This document shows positions 11,546-22,979 of a stretch of 64,000 nucleotides of DNA, piece after piece. Numbering within the stretch: the stretch's first letter is position 1; every line of letters begins with the position of its first letter. The notes beneath the pieces were generated by a model. That model had not been told where the DNA came from and searched no databases. It saw nothing but the letters and a program-made list of their open reading frames with translations. The translations under genes were made by a program, and so were the position numbers. This stretch comes from Ophiura sarsii (lineage: Eukaryota; Echinodermata; Ophiuroidea; Amphilepidida; Ophiuridae), in the NCBI GenBank assembly GCA_035610835.1, contig CM069459.1, positions 61,288,923 through 61,352,922 on the forward strand, given 5' to 3'.

Positions 11546-13298
11546 AAGCTGTTTACTTTGATTTTAATGGAATAATAACGAATATATTTGATAGAAGCTG
11601 TTTACTTTGATTTTAATGGAATAATAACGAATATATTTGATAGAAGCTGTTTACTTTGATTTTAATGGAATAATAACGAATATATTTTATAGAAGCTGTT
11701 TACTTTGATTTTAATGGAATAATAACGAATATATTTGATAGAAGCTGTTTACTTTGATTTTAATGGAATAATAACGAATATATTTTATAGAAGCTGTTTA
11801 CTTTGATTTTAATGGAATAATAACGAATATATTTTATAGAAGCTGTTTACTTTGATTTTAGTGGAATAATAACGAATATATTTTATAGAAGCTGTTTACT
11901 TTGATTTTAATGGAATAATAACGAATATATTTTATAGAAGCTGTTTACTTTGATTTTAATGGAATAATAACGAATATATTTGATAGAAGCTGTTTACTTT
12001 GATTTTAATGGAATAATAACGAATATATTTTATAGAAGCTGTTTACTTTGATTTTAATGGAATAATAACGAATATATTTGATAGAAGCTGTTTACTTTGA
12101 TTTTAATGGAATAATAACGAATATATTTTATAGAAGCTGTTTACTTTGATTTTAATGGAATAATAACGAATATATTTTATAGAAGCTGTTTACTTTGATT
12201 TTAGTGGAATAATAACGAATATATTTTATAGAAGCTGTTTACTTTGATTTTAGTGGAATAATAACGAATATATTTTATAGAAGCTGTTTACTTTGATTTT
12301 AATGGAATAATAACGAATATATTTTATAGAAGCTGTTTACTTTGATTTTAATGGAATAATAACGAATATATTTTATAGAAGCTGTTTACTTTGATTTTAA
12401 TGGAATAATAACGAATATATTTTATAGAAGCTGTTTACTTTGATTTTAATGGAATAATAACGAATATATTTTATAGAAGCTGTTTACTTTGATTTTAATG
12501 GAATAATAACGAATATATTTTATAGAAGCTGTTTACTTTGATTTTAATGGAATAATAACGAATATATTTTATAGAAGCTGTTTACTTTGATTTTAATGGA
12601 ATAATAACGAATATATTTTATAGAAGCTGTTTACTTTGATTTTAATGGAATAATAACGAATATATTTTATAGAAGCTGTTTACTTTGATTTTAGTGGAAT
12701 AATAACGAATATATTTTATAGAAGCTGTTTACTTTGATTTTAGTGGAATAATAACGAATATATTTTATAGAAGCTGTTTACTTTGATTTTAATGGAATAA
12801 TAACGAATATATTTTATAGAAGCTGTTTACTTTGATTTTAATGGAATAATAACGAATATATTTTATAGAAGCTGTTTACTTTGATTTTAATGGAATAATA
12901 ACGAATATATTTTATAGAAGCTGTTTACTTTGATTTTAATGGAATAATAACGAATATATTTTATAGAAGCTGTTTACTTTGATTTTAATGGAATAATAAC
13001 GAATATATTTTATAGAAGCTGTTTACTTTGATTTTAATGGAATAATAACGAATATATTTTATAGAAGCTGTTTACTTTGATTTTAATGGAATAATAACGA
13101 ATATATTTTATAGAAGCTGTTTACTTTGATTTTAATGGAATAATAACGAATATATTTTATAGAAGCTGTTTACTTTGATTTTAATGGAATAATAACGAAT
13201 ATATTTTATAGAAGCTGTTTACTTTGATTTTAATGGAATAATAACGAATATATTTGATAGAAGCTGTTTACTTTGATTTTAGTGGAATAATAACGAAC
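11546..13298. repeat. Satellite array, 49-bp unit, about 36 copies
   Basis: The unit begins AAGCTGTTTACTTTGATTTT and repeats with an exact 49-bp period (unit starts 11546, 11595, 11644 ... 13261), giving 35 full units and one partial. Units differ at only two sites: A or G in TTTTA(A/G)TGG and G or T in ATATTT(G/T)ATA. Two adjacent G-type units occur at 12183/12232 and again at 12673/12722, with the same eight units between and after. A 10-unit (490-bp) block has therefore been duplicated. The unit is not a multiple of three and codes for nothing. Confidence 0.95.
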
Positions 13299-13789
13299 AT
13301 TTTATGCATGCACAGCTTCTTTTCGACAGTACAAAAACGACAATGTGTTTAAAGAGTAGTGTTTTCCTATGAACGGTACGTCTAATACAAGAGCGACTTT
13401 CGGGCATAAATAAACCTCTCTAAAAGCTTCCAGGAACACTTCGAATTAATTAATAACTTATAGCAATAGAAAGGTACCCTCTAAAGTGTGTGTGTTTGTA
13501 ATGTGAATACAAATTGTCTACATAATATATATTCTTTAAAAAAGGTTCAATACCTTTTCAAGTTTAATATAAGTAATAAAATATTAGTATATCGTCAAAC
13601 GATCTTTACAGATCAGTAACCGCACTACTGTGCATTAGACTTTTGTAGTCTGTAGTAGACAAGGGGCGGTCTCTATGTTATTTTCATTGGTCAAGGGGCA
13701 GTCCTTTGGAGGTTCTATTAGAACCAAATTTATATATAGTAGGCCAGTGGCAACCTACGTGTTCAGTGGAAGCGGCAATCCATCTGAAC

Positions 13790-13805
13790 GGCTCTTTTCA
13801 GAGCC
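13790..13805 (+). promoter_or_regulatory. Histone mRNA 3' stem-loop motif
   Basis: GGCTCTTTTCAGAGCC is a six-pair stem with a TTTC loop, followed by ACCA. This is the consensus that SLBP binds at the 3' end of replication-dependent histone mRNAs in animals. A purine-rich AGGAAAGG follows about 20 bases later, where a U7-pairing element would be expected. No histone coding sequence is present upstream in the window, so it is an orphan motif. Confidence 0.7.
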
Positions 13806-13898
13806 ACCAATTATTTCACAAGTAGGAAAGGGCACCTACTCTCAAATCATCGGGCAAGGGGCAGCCCAAATGTTGTTTAATATTATAATAGTTTGGTC

Positions 13899-13930
13899 CT
13901 GAAGAAGTCAGAGCTAATCCTGACGAAAGC
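13899..13930 (+). ncRNA. Weak hammerhead-like core (CTGAAGA, stem, GAAA)
   Basis: CTGAAGA at 13899-13905 fits the CUGANGA core. GTCAG/CTGAC (13907-13911, 13920-13924) would be stem II, and GAAA follows at 13925. One extra A sits between core and stem, and I could not find convincing stems I and III, so self-cleavage is doubtful. Similar CTGAAGA...GACGAAAGC strings also occur at retroelement ends. Confidence 0.25.
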
Positions 13931-14021
13931 TTGACAGATTAAAACTCGTCCGACGGCGAACCCGTTAAACTATTAACTTATATTATGAATACCCGTCGTA
14001 AAAGCCTATCTCACAATTTAA

Positions 14022-14235
14022 TATAAGTCACTGTCATAATGCTGCTGCTGCTGCTGCTGCTGCTATAGACGAAATGTAAGATATTTCACACGAGCGTGTT
14101 TTGTTGTTGTTCGCGGATCCGCGTCCAGATGCATGAAATGCGCGAACAAACGTGCACCCGTGACGATTTCATGATTGACCAATCAGGACGCGCGTTATTT
14201 TTTGAAAGTGTCTGTTATGTACTTTCGGCTGTACC
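14022..14235 (+). repeat. Dispersed repeat copy 1
   Basis: From GTCACTGTCATAATGCT through a GACCAATCAGGACGCG segment to about 14235, this block matches 15455-15635 in direct orientation with moderate divergence. It contains an inserted GCT microsatellite absent from the other copy. Confidence 0.65.
14041..14064. repeat. (GCT)8 microsatellite
   Basis: Eight uninterrupted GCT triplets, present only in copy 1 of the flanking dispersed repeat. Not in a recognised coding frame. Confidence 0.9.
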
Positions 14236-14465
14236 AAAACCAAAACCAAAAACATGACATTCTGAAAACAATTAATTTACATATCATCGATTGACAGAGT
14301 GAAATCTCATACTTGAATTTGATTTCTGAATCACATTTTCAATATAACATTTGATTGTGATAATATGTAACATATATAGCACTAGAGATGTAAACTTGTT
14401 AATCCTAACCTACCCATATACCGCGGTGACGCGCTTTTAAACCGGTTTTCACATAGCGTCATTAA

Positions 14466-14899
14466 GGGAAGTATAAAGCCCTGTAACTGTTAAACTAATA
14501 ATGTAATGTGCATAAGAGAATACACATTTTAAATGAAATGAGTCAGATAATCCATTTTTTGTATCTAATTTCACCAAAAATAGTGATTTTTACATTTTTG
14601 CCCAAAAATCACTTTTTGGCACCAATTTTTTTCTTCAGACAACCTAACAAAATCCGTTTTTGGTTAAAAATTTCAAAATTTCACCAAAATCATCAAAAGT
14701 CAATTATCTAGGATCAGGTTTTCTTTTTATAAAAAACAATTTGTTGGCAGTTTTTGGTCAATAATTTCGAAACTAAAAATGTGTAAGCCAAAAATAACAA
14801 ACCGATCCTAGATCCTGTATACCTTTATGTATATCACATTTATAGTTTAAAGGTAACAGTGCTTGATAAATTTGGCGCCAAAAAGGGTTGACACTTCCC
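14466..14899. mobile_element. TTAA-flanked MITE, family C
   Basis: A 434-bp element with termini GGGAAGT and ACTTCCC is bounded by TTAA at 14462-14465 and 14900-14903. The interior holds several inverted pieces (TTTTTGGTTAAAAATTTC versus similar inverse words; CTAGGATC and GATCCTAG). The 67-codon frame across it is incidental. Confidence 0.7.
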
Positions 14900-15454
14900 T
14901 TAATGGAAGGGTTTGAATGGCGACCGAAATCAATTTCTTCAAGTCAGTCCCGTAGTTGCCAGCCTAAGCCAAGTCAAATCACTCGCCTGTCACGCAATAG
15001 TCCCAACAAGTTTTACCCCTGTTAGTATCAAATAACCCAAAAACATTCCATCCGATCCCTTGCTGTGAGTACACCATACGTCGGCGTAATGCGCCGCATA
15101 AACAATCGCAGTAGACGCACTGCAGAAGTGCGCGTAATGGAAGAACACTTTAGTTACCACGCAAAGCACGAGGGTGGTGTCACGCTCATTAATGTACTCC
15201 CGTGTTTAAGTTGTCCGATATAAATGTCGTCGATTTCTCTGAGAACGAATAAGAATTGCCTAAAAAGTTAATATTGTACACACCGTAACAGTAAGTCTGG
15301 TGTCGCGTTAAAGCTGAATACATCCAATACATTTATATAGGTAATGAGAAGACCCTAAACGTAGATTAGGAGAGAAATGTCCGCAAAACAATTTTACCCA
15401 AAAATATTTTTTAATCTTAAAAGACATTCAATACAATAAGGTTTCGATTAACTA

Positions 15455-15635
15455 TAGTCACTGTCATAATGCTATTTACGAAATTCAAGCTATTTTACGC
15501 GGGTGTGATTTGTTGCTGTTCTCGGGGCTGCGTCCATATGCACAATACGCGCAAATAACTATGCATGCATCTGCGTGGTGACCAATCAGGACACGCAATC
15601 ATTTGTGAATGCTTGCGGTACGTACTTCAGGGTGC
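15455..15635 (+). repeat. Dispersed repeat copy 2
   Basis: Diverged direct copy of 14022-14235, sharing GTCACTGTCATAATGCT and GACCAATCAGGAC blocks but lacking the GCT run. The copies are about 1.4 kb apart. Confidence 0.65.
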
Positions 15636-15678
15636 ACGCGCGCACCCCCACACGAGTTAGTGGAATTGTACTGACTAA

Positions 15679-16161
15679 GGGGAGACGTCAAAACTCGACC
15701 GCCTGTTGACCGCCGGTTACGTACGGTTCCGCCCGGTTCTTTCAGGTCAAATGTTTTACTGGTATATGAATATTCACGCATGCAACACTGAACAACTGCC
15801 GTTGACTTAATGCTGTAACCGGACCAATTTACACTATCAATCTGTTACTTTGCGGTCATAATAGCTCTCTCTCTATAATCGTTCTATAAAAATAACCATT
15901 CATAGACTTTCGGTATTGATTTTAAAAAGTTAATTGAGCTATAAACAGATTGAAAAAGCCAACCCCAGCGAAAATCAATAGCTGCATTGTACTGGTTGTC
16001 AACGCGTGTGACCAGGCACTTTCAACCGGTCGTGTTCACCAGAGTGTAACTATTTGACCTCATTATGTGTGTATATTATAACAGACGACACGTTTTGTGA
16101 GAACCGGGCGGAACCGGCAGTAACCGGCGGTCAACGGGCGGTCGAGTTTTGACGTGATCCC
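15679..16161. mobile_element. Harbinger-like MITE with TAA target duplication
   Basis: Inverted termini of about 60 bp begin GGGGAGACGTCAAAACTCGA at the left; the right end inverted reads GGGATCACGTCAAAACTCGA. They continue through CCGCCGGTTA and CCGCCCGGTTC words in both arms. TAA lies immediately outside each end (15676-15678, 16162-16164). A three-base TWA duplication is typical of PIF/Harbinger. The related end at 36329 shows a dispersed family. No transposase. Confidence 0.75.
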
Positions 16162-16164
16162 TAA

Positions 16165-16880
16165 GCACATGTGTAACAAGGAACAAACAAGATTTTGTAA
16201 TAATCTGGCCCTATATACTAGATGTTACTATGTGATTAAATACACGATGCAGTATCAGCCGCGAGATGAATAACACGCAATGTGTGCAAAAACTAATCAT
16301 TTGTTATTCCTTATATTGAAAAAATCTATCGTGAGAAAATTAAAATATCCGAGCGTTGAATTGCGTTGCCTCCCGAGTTGCCGTTGAGTTACACTACCAA
16401 ATGCAACCTTCTCGGGATTTGGTATCGGATATTAATCTATAATTTATCTTTGATCAATGCTTATAGAGTGTTGATTTAGTGTCAGAAGAAGTGTTATCTT
16501 ACGGGTGAGATGTAGCGTGATAAGAACACTAAGAATTGTGTTACATGAAAAAATAATAAGCTCGTTATACTCTGGAGCAGTGTGTGTGATTGGGAGGTGT
16601 GTGTTGTGTGTTATTGTAGGGTATGTCGGATTCTCGTTAAGTAGAAATTGAAACAAAAAACGTCCTTGTACTACGGAAACGGAATTTTAAGTGAATAAGT
16701 TTTGGTTGGATTTGTTCTCTTCCTTTCATTTAAAATTAAAACAATGATACACCCACGTGCGTGGTTAGTGTTGAATTCATGTTGTATAATGTATTGATTT
16801 CTAAGTCATTATGAATTCAGAGCTTTCTTGAATGCATTAAATGACGACACTGTCGCCATGGGGTGTAGCGACCAAGTTGT
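16165..16880. other. Intergenic, no gene recognised
   Basis: No coding, RNA or transposon signature was found in this stretch. Confidence 0.45.
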
Positions 16881-16886
16881 TAGTGA

Positions 16887-16913
16887 GGGGGGGGGGGGGG
16901 GGGGGGGGGGGGG
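16887..16913 (+). repeat. Poly-G run (27 G)
   Basis: An uninterrupted run of 27 G followed by AGGGGG; potential G-quadruplex. Similar runs occur at 22723-22736, 25742-25765, 50746-50778 and, as C, at 34762-34779, 35221-35234 and 41626-41674. Exact lengths may be sequencing-limited. Confidence 0.9.
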
Positions 16914-17141
16914 AGGGGGATGACTGGCGAATTTGTATATAAAGTGGATAATTCTGAAGGTGGTAAGGTTTATAAATGAAGTAATACCTGACTGGAATCA
17001 GTGTAGAGAGATCAGTGTAGGTTGCATATGGTCATCACGGTCCCTTTGTCATCAAAGTGTTTGTTTTCTCCTCTCCAGTCAAATTACTGTCCTTTGAACG
17101 TAACATATATGTTTAAGGTTGGCTTGGCATATTGACGTTAA

Positions 17142-17379
17142 CACTTTCCACACGGCTTTTAGTTTTACTATATACATACAGATTTTTCACAAACCTTTTC
17201 CCACCATTCAAAGTCTATCGCATGAATTACTGAATAAATACTATGCATGTTTGTACTTATTTCAATGCATTTCTTATGGTGATTCTAAATATGGCGATGA
17301 AATTCAATAATGTTGACATTTTTAAACATTTTGTGACATTTTGGAATGTCGTCTGCAGACGCCTCCCGCGTGGAAAGTG
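17142..17379 (+). mobile_element. TTAA-flanked MITE, family A, copy 2 (complete)
   Basis: The 238-bp element starts CACTTTCCACACGGC and ends CCGCGTGGAAAGTG. It is flanked by TTAA on both sides (17138-17141, 17380-17383). Same orientation as copies at 1 and 56134, inverse of those at 44811, 45313 and 48073. This is the best reference copy for the family. Confidence 0.85.
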
Positions 17380-17383
17380 TTAA

Positions 17384-18265
17384 TTATGCGCTCTCTTAAA
17401 TAGGCCACTAATTTCAAATTTCAAGTCTTATTCCAATAACAATATGAATAATGATAAAATAAACCAATATTACATCGTGAGAATGTAACAAGTTTTGTCT
17501 GTATGATTTCTCGAATTTCTTTATTAAAATAAAACAACGTTGAACATGAAACGTTAGTGATGCAAACACACTTAAAGGTAACCGATTTTATTACCAATAA
17601 CCACGATAACACAAAGCTAAGTGTGTATTACACCCTCCGGTACAGATTTACCTCATCACGCTCATGCTGTCTTGAAACCGAGTTCATTAGTCATCATGCA
17701 ACGAGTTACATGGAAACATTCACAATGAAAAAAATGTAAACGATGATTCCTTTCAAACGTGTAATTGAACAAGAAGGTTGATACTTATTCAAAAAGGTTA
17801 ATGTTTATGATTTTTTTTAAAATTCAAATACAGTGGAATATGTCTTTCCCTGTAAAGATACAAGCAAGTTCGATATATAATAGGTTGAAAAATGATATCT
17901 AAGGTTGGTAATCGGCCAGTTTCTTACAAATGGTGTTTATTGTTTTACTTGATCGATAGTCAAAACTGTTACAAAGGGCACAATGGCACCGATTTTAGTA
18001 TTAAGGGCACCTGGGGTACCTGGAGTATTAACACTAACAGTGGCGTAGTTGATCCAGCGGTATTTTAGGATATAGAAAAAAATCAATCCAAGTTCTCCTA
18101 TAGAACGGTACGGTTATTTAAGGTGAATGGCGTAGTCCACGTTTTGAGGTAATTCACTTCTTTTATTACATTTTATTGGGTAAAATTGGAAAATTGGATA
18201 GAGTCGTCCGCCTTTAAGTCGTGTTCAAAACAATAAATTATCGATCAACCTATCACATGTATAAT
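17384..18265. other. Intergenic, no gene recognised
   Basis: No gene was recognised. A GGCACCGATTTTAGTATTAA segment near 17988 resembles a word of the duplicated blocks at 23370 and 25590. Confidence 0.4.
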
Positions 18266-19750
18266 AAATCATTGGTATGGCGACTTGTGTTGCATAGTTA
18301 TTCATTTCTTGAAAACCACTCAAACGAATCAAATGCAATTTTCATCGACATGTTGTAAATATATATAACACTTCACGAAACTTTAATTCCATTTTATCTT
18401 GATAGTCTTATTCTTGAAATTATGATCACTCAAAGCTCGATTGCATTTGTTTTTGAAGAAAATCCTGTAGGCCTAGTGTGTTTTAAGACGTTTATTGTCA
18501 AAGAAATATATATATATATATTATCAATCAATCCAATTATAACTATAACTATAACTATAAATTATTTGGTTCAATTAATATAAATCAAGAATTTGCGATT
18601 TGAGGATAAACACCATGATAAATAAAGTGCGTATAGCGTGAAATCGTTTAAACCTTTTATGGAACCGAGAAATCTTACAAGTACAAGCTCTAATTAGATC
18701 AACACTTAACGTTTACATCAAGACAATGTTTTGCGGTTAAAAATGCAACCATTAACCTAAGTGCTGTACGGACGAATTCGGGTTAATTATTTGCTGCTTA
18801 TAGTCGGTGACGGGGGAATTGTGAGTCAGGAATATAGTGCGCAAAACGCTGCGTCAAATACAGAGTGAGTAAAATTATGCAAGTTACATTACTTCTTGGT
18901 TAAAACGTGTGCTTGGTGATTCTTCACAGCAAAGCACAAGGACCACAATTACAATGAGAAAAGTGTTGAAGAGGTATTTTGCAAAAGGGCTATGGTGCAT
19001 TTTTTCAAAAAAACAGTTTGATATAGAAATGTATAGGGAAAAATCATATGTTTCAAGGGAACAAAGTCATTTTTTTCAAAAAGACCTACATCTCATTGTA
19101 AACAGCCATTGAAATTGTTGTTTTGTTGCAAAAGGGCCTGTATCCAGAATTATATCGGGATACAGGCCCTTTTGCAACAAAACAACAACTTCAATGGTTG
19201 TTTACAATGAGATGTAGGTATTTTTGAAAAAAATGACTTTATTTCCTTGAAACATATGATTGTGACCTATACATTTCAATATCAAACTTATTTATTTTCA
19301 ATGATTAAAATAAATGATTTTTTGTGTGTGGTATTTTTTCTTTATGTACAAACAGATGGAGTTTTGTTGCAAAAGGGCCTACATCCAAATTTTCAAAAAA
19401 TGTAAACATGATTTTAAAAAAAATTAAAACTAGCACATTTACAATTTATATCAATTTCAATTAGTATGTAGAGTACCTCTTTCATAATCCATTCAGTTTT
19501 TCAATTGCTCATCTTGAATATTTAGAAACAGTTTTTTGACTTTTTCTCAATAAGAGCCAAAGTGGATGTATAGGCCCTTTTGCAAAATACCTCTTCATTT
19601 GCAAAAAACCCCACAAAAAACTGTAACAGATAAACGCCATAATAATGTTAACATTGAAATGAGCATGCGATGCTCTTATCAGATTTGCTATGAAGCAAAC
19701 ATCGGTAGCACATCACCGGCTGTCTTGTGGATGGAAAGTATTCGTCGTCT
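18266..19750 (+). repeat. Tandem unit, copy 1 (interrupted by a foldback element)
   Basis: From CCACTCAAACGAATCAAATG (about 18318) this unit matches the following unit (copy 2, 19751-20900) over the blocks AGGACGTTTATTGTCAAAGA, ACCTTTTATGGAACCG and CATTAACCTAAGTGCTGTAC. After removing the 628-bp insertion at 18968-19595, the unit is about 0.83 kb. It has no coding potential. Confidence 0.7.
18968..19595. mobile_element. Foldback element with perfect 23-bp terminal inverted repeats and an inner palindrome
   Basis: The left end GAAGAGGTATTTTGCAAAAG (continuing GGC) is perfectly inverted at 19573-19595. Inside, arms of about 140 bp (roughly 19000-19145 and 19158-19300) form a near-perfect palindrome around a 12-base loop. 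The word TTTTGCAAAAGGGCC recurs at four further places in both orientations. The aligned copy of the host unit lacks this sequence, which shows it is an insertion. Superfamily unassigned. Confidence 0.75.
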
Positions 19751-20900
19751 AGTAGCACATAATCTCTTAAAAACCACTCAACCGAATGAAATGTAATTTT
19801 CCCCCAATAGTAATTGTCGAATGATTGCACTTCACGAAACTTGAATTGCGATTCTGGATGCGTATTCTTGAAGTTATAATACCTCAATTGAAGGTCAGTT
19901 GTATTTTATTAGGACGTTTATTGTCAAAGAAATATATAACGAATCATTATCAATCAATCAATAACATCATAACAATTTTGAGGACAAATGCTATTGTGAA
20001 ATAATGCGCGTGTAGCGTGAAATTGTTTGAACCTTTTATGGAACCGTGGCAACTCACGAGTGCAAGCTACATAGATCAGCACTTAAAGATTATATAAAAA
20101 CATTGTTTTGCTGTTAAAGGAAGGGTCCGGCAAGTCCAACATTGAGCATTATTTATTAGAAAAATAATTATCGAGCCGAAATTACGTAATTATATAGAAC
20201 AACACATCATACTAGTAACAAAAATGAATAAAAACTGCCATCACTCAACATGCAATTTTTAAAATTCGCGGCGATCGAAAGTCCCGGGTCGATGACGTCA
20301 TAGATATCGGTGCACAAATTTGCGCATGTGCATTGTATAACTATGACATCATCGACACTGGGACTTTCGATCGTCGCGAATTTTAAAAAGTGCATGTTGA
20401 GAGATTGCGATTTGTATTTGTTTTTTCATAAGTGTGGTGTATTGTTCTATATAATTACAAAAGTTGGGCTCGATAGTTATTTTTCTAACATATAATGCAC
20501 ACTTTTATGCTTGCGGGACACCTCCTTTAAAAACGCAACCATTAACCTAAGTGCTGTACATACAAAATCGGGTTAATTATTTGCGCTCAACGTCAGTGAC
20601 GGGCAATCGCGAGGGAGGTTTCTAGTGCGCAAGCGCTGCTTAAATTACAGGGTGAGTAGACATTTGATTAAAGTGTGTATTTGGCGAATGTATCATGACA
20701 ATATGCTGCACAATGGCATGACACAATTACGATGAAAAGAGTTTATTTGTAAACATACCCCCACCCCACGCACAAAATAGATAATCGCCATCTGTCAAAA
20801 TGTAACTGAACATGCCATGCTCTTCATGCCTTATCACTGCTTATGAAGCAAACATTTGTAGCGTTTTGGTGTCCAGCGGATACAAGTATTCGTTGACTAA
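19751..20900 (+). repeat. Tandem unit, copy 2 (interrupted by a TTAA element)
   Basis: Diverged direct copy of the unit at 18266, carrying its own insertion at 20118-20526. Matching continues on both sides of the insertion, through CATTAACCTAAGTGCTGTAC to the ATGAAGCAAACAT block near 20837. Confidence 0.7.
20118..20526. mobile_element. TTAA-flanked foldback MITE, family D
   Basis: A 409-bp element has termini AGGAAGGGTCCGGCAAG and its imperfect inverse, with TTAA at 20114-20117 and 20527-20530. The centre is a palindrome: AAAATTCGCGGCGATCGAAA and its near inverse, around 20260 and 20380. The uninterrupted target is visible in copy 1 of the host unit at about 18738 (GTTAAAAATGCAACC). Confidence 0.8.
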
Positions 20901-21640
20901 TGTTGCATACTATAGTTGATTCGCAGACATTGGCCGATTCACCATTTCAGTCAGAGGTAACAGAAGCAAAAGAGGGGAAGGCACTCGAATTTTAATCGTA
21001 ATATGCATGGTTAATACCTTGTCATCAGTGCCTGTACTATTGTGACGTATTCACCACTATGTAAAGATAGGGTGAACAACTATTATTAAACCTAGTGACT
21101 GGGAACTTGCGGCAAAATTATCTGCATTGACTTTGCCTGCAAACAGGTGTTGTCAATTGCCCGCATATTTTTGATAAAGAAGATGTGTTGCTATTCAGAT
21201 AAATTGATAAAGGCATTCAGGTGTTCTCATAGCCAGAAATACATAAAGCAACGTTTATAATCCGTATCTTAATTGGTTGATATAACTTTTTCTCCATCTA
21301 GGCCAAATGGTTTTGTGCCTGGTTTATACAAAAGATGATGATTGAATTAATTCGTTTTTTCTCACAAATGAATATGTAGAACGGGTATTTTTTAGTTTAA
21401 TGTTTCCTTTATGTCACGTGGATAATAAAAAGGAAAATAATAAAAAGTGAAACTTGATGCTCCACTAAATTATGAATAGGTTGACAAACATAACATTTTT
21501 CGTTTGAAAACCTTCTCGATGATGGTCGATTTTTATTATTGTGGTGACCGCTTCCAAAGGGATAACATATTTCAAGCTGTTGGATTAAGTATTTGGTTGC
21601 CGTGATTTGTAAAGCTACATGATCAGCTATATTCACTATA
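20901..21640. other. Intergenic, no gene recognised
   Basis: No coding or RNA feature recognised. A 78-codon minus frame at 21409-21645 is unremarkable. Confidence 0.4.
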
Positions 21641-21881
21641 GCCACACTATCTTGAATAGCATTTGATTATGGAACGCAAATAATAACATCTATAAAAGTA
21701 CCGCTGTTTCATCATTGGTCAAAATGGGTTCCTCTAACGCCCAATGGACGAGGTCCAAAATCGAAACCAATACGCCAGAGTTTATGAATCTACTATAGTA
21801 ACCATTCATTTCTTAAAAACCACTCAACCGAGTCGAATGCAATCACAAAACTGTATTTCCAATACATCTGGATGTTTGTAT
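21641..21881 (+). repeat. Partial third copy of the 18.3-kb tandem unit, cut by the assembly gap
   Basis: CATTTCTTAAAAACCACTCA followed by CCGAGTCGAATGCAATCAC (from about 21805) matches the start of the two units upstream. The rest is lost in the gap. Confidence 0.5.
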
Positions 21882-21981
21882 NNNNNNNNNNNNNNNNNNN
21901 NNNNNNNNNNNNNNNNNNNNNNNNNNNNNNNNNNNNNNNNNNNNNNNNNNNNNNNNNNNNNNNNNNNNNNNNNNNNNNNNN
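21882..21981. other. Assembly gap (100 N)
   Basis: Exactly 100 undetermined bases, the usual placeholder for a gap of unknown length. It lies between two repeat arrays. Confidence 0.99.
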
Positions 21982-22720
21982 GAAAAGATAAAACGCTTGG
22001 CTACCATTAGAAAGTTTTCCATTTTCGATATCATGTTTACTTTTCCCAAAACAGTCACATTTCCCCAAAATTATGTTTTCAGAAAAAGTGGCACTTGGTC
22101 CATACCAGTCAATTTAAAAATTCTCTCTCGTGATTTATTTGTCCGAAAACTAGACCAAGTTGGTTTGCATAACTCCGCACAGGATTGAGCGTTTTGAGAA
22201 ATTTAAAAACTTGTGAAAAGCAAAAGTGCTTGGCTTCTCACAAAAAGTTTCTCTTGTTCAATATCATGTTTACTTTTCCCAAAATTGTCTCTTTTCCCCA
22301 AAACGATGTTCTCAGAAAATGTGGCAATTTTCAAAATCCTATACAATTTTGTTTGCGTAACACCCCCACACAATTAGACGTTTTAAGAAATTGAAACTTT
22401 TCTGAAAAGGAAAAACGCTTAGCTATCCGTACAAAGTTTCCAATTTTCAATATCATGTTTACTTTTCCCCAAAAAGTCAAATATCCCCAAAATGATGTTT
22501 CCGTTAACATGAAATTTGCCAAAATCCAATACAAGTAAGTGCCACTTTTTCTGAAAACATCATTTTGAGGAAATGTGATTGTTTTGGGAAAAGTAAACAT
22601 GATATCGAAAAATGTAAAACTTTCTATTGGTAGCCAAGCGTTTTCTCTTTTCATAATCGTTTCAATTTCTAAAAACGTCTATATGTGTGTGAAGTTATGT
22701 AAACAAAAGTAATCTAATTT
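21982..22720. repeat. Three direct copies plus one inverted copy of a roughly 190-bp unit
   Basis: Direct units start at about 21982, 22214 and 22402, each with ATATCATGTTTACTTTTCCC and CCCCAAAA...ATGTT blocks. The segment 22539-22720 is the same unit reversed, ending in AGCCAAGCGTTTTCTCTTTT. It looks like the internal repeats and one terminus of a transposon whose other side is in the gap. Spurious frames of 69-107 codons arise from it. Confidence 0.7.
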
Positions 22721-22979
22721 TAGGGGGGGGGGGGGGACTTACTTTTTTTTACCCCTTTATAATACGGAGTTGCCCATTCCTGTCCTGAGATGTTCTCCCC
22801 TTTCCGCATCTTCGATTGACTTCAAATTTTCTGTGCGGGTGCGTATGGGTCCTACGACGAACCAGTTTATGTTTGATTTTTAAAATTTGGATTAGATTTC
22901 GTGAAATTCGAGGTTATTTAGCCCGTTGCTACGGTATTGCTATGCGCCGCGTATACGCTGAGCACGCTATGGCGATGGC

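Larger units (their letters stand above)
13640..13960 (+). other. Block of hairpins of unknown origin, histone-type stem-loop inside
   Basis: This GC-richer stretch holds a string of perfect short hairpins: GGTTCTATTAGAACC at about 13712, GTAGGCCAGTGGCAACCTAC at about 13739, the histone-type stem-loop at 13790 and GTAGG...CCTAC at about 13823. The word CAAGGGGCRGYC occurs at 13660, 13692 and 13854. A TATATATAG box lies near 13731. A 75-codon frame (13675-13902) crosses it but has no recognised domain. It could be a remnant of a histone locus or the non-coding end of a retroelement. Confidence 0.5.

Noticed and set aside
11546..13298. Possibility that the 49-bp array is a CRISPR array
   Set aside because: There are no unique spacers; units are contiguous and nearly identical, and the context is eukaryotic.
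22331..22654. 107-codon minus frame and the related 63-69-codon plus frames nearby
   Set aside because: All are translations of the same 190-bp repeat in different orientations; the shared peptide FDIMFTFPK is explained by the DNA repeat.
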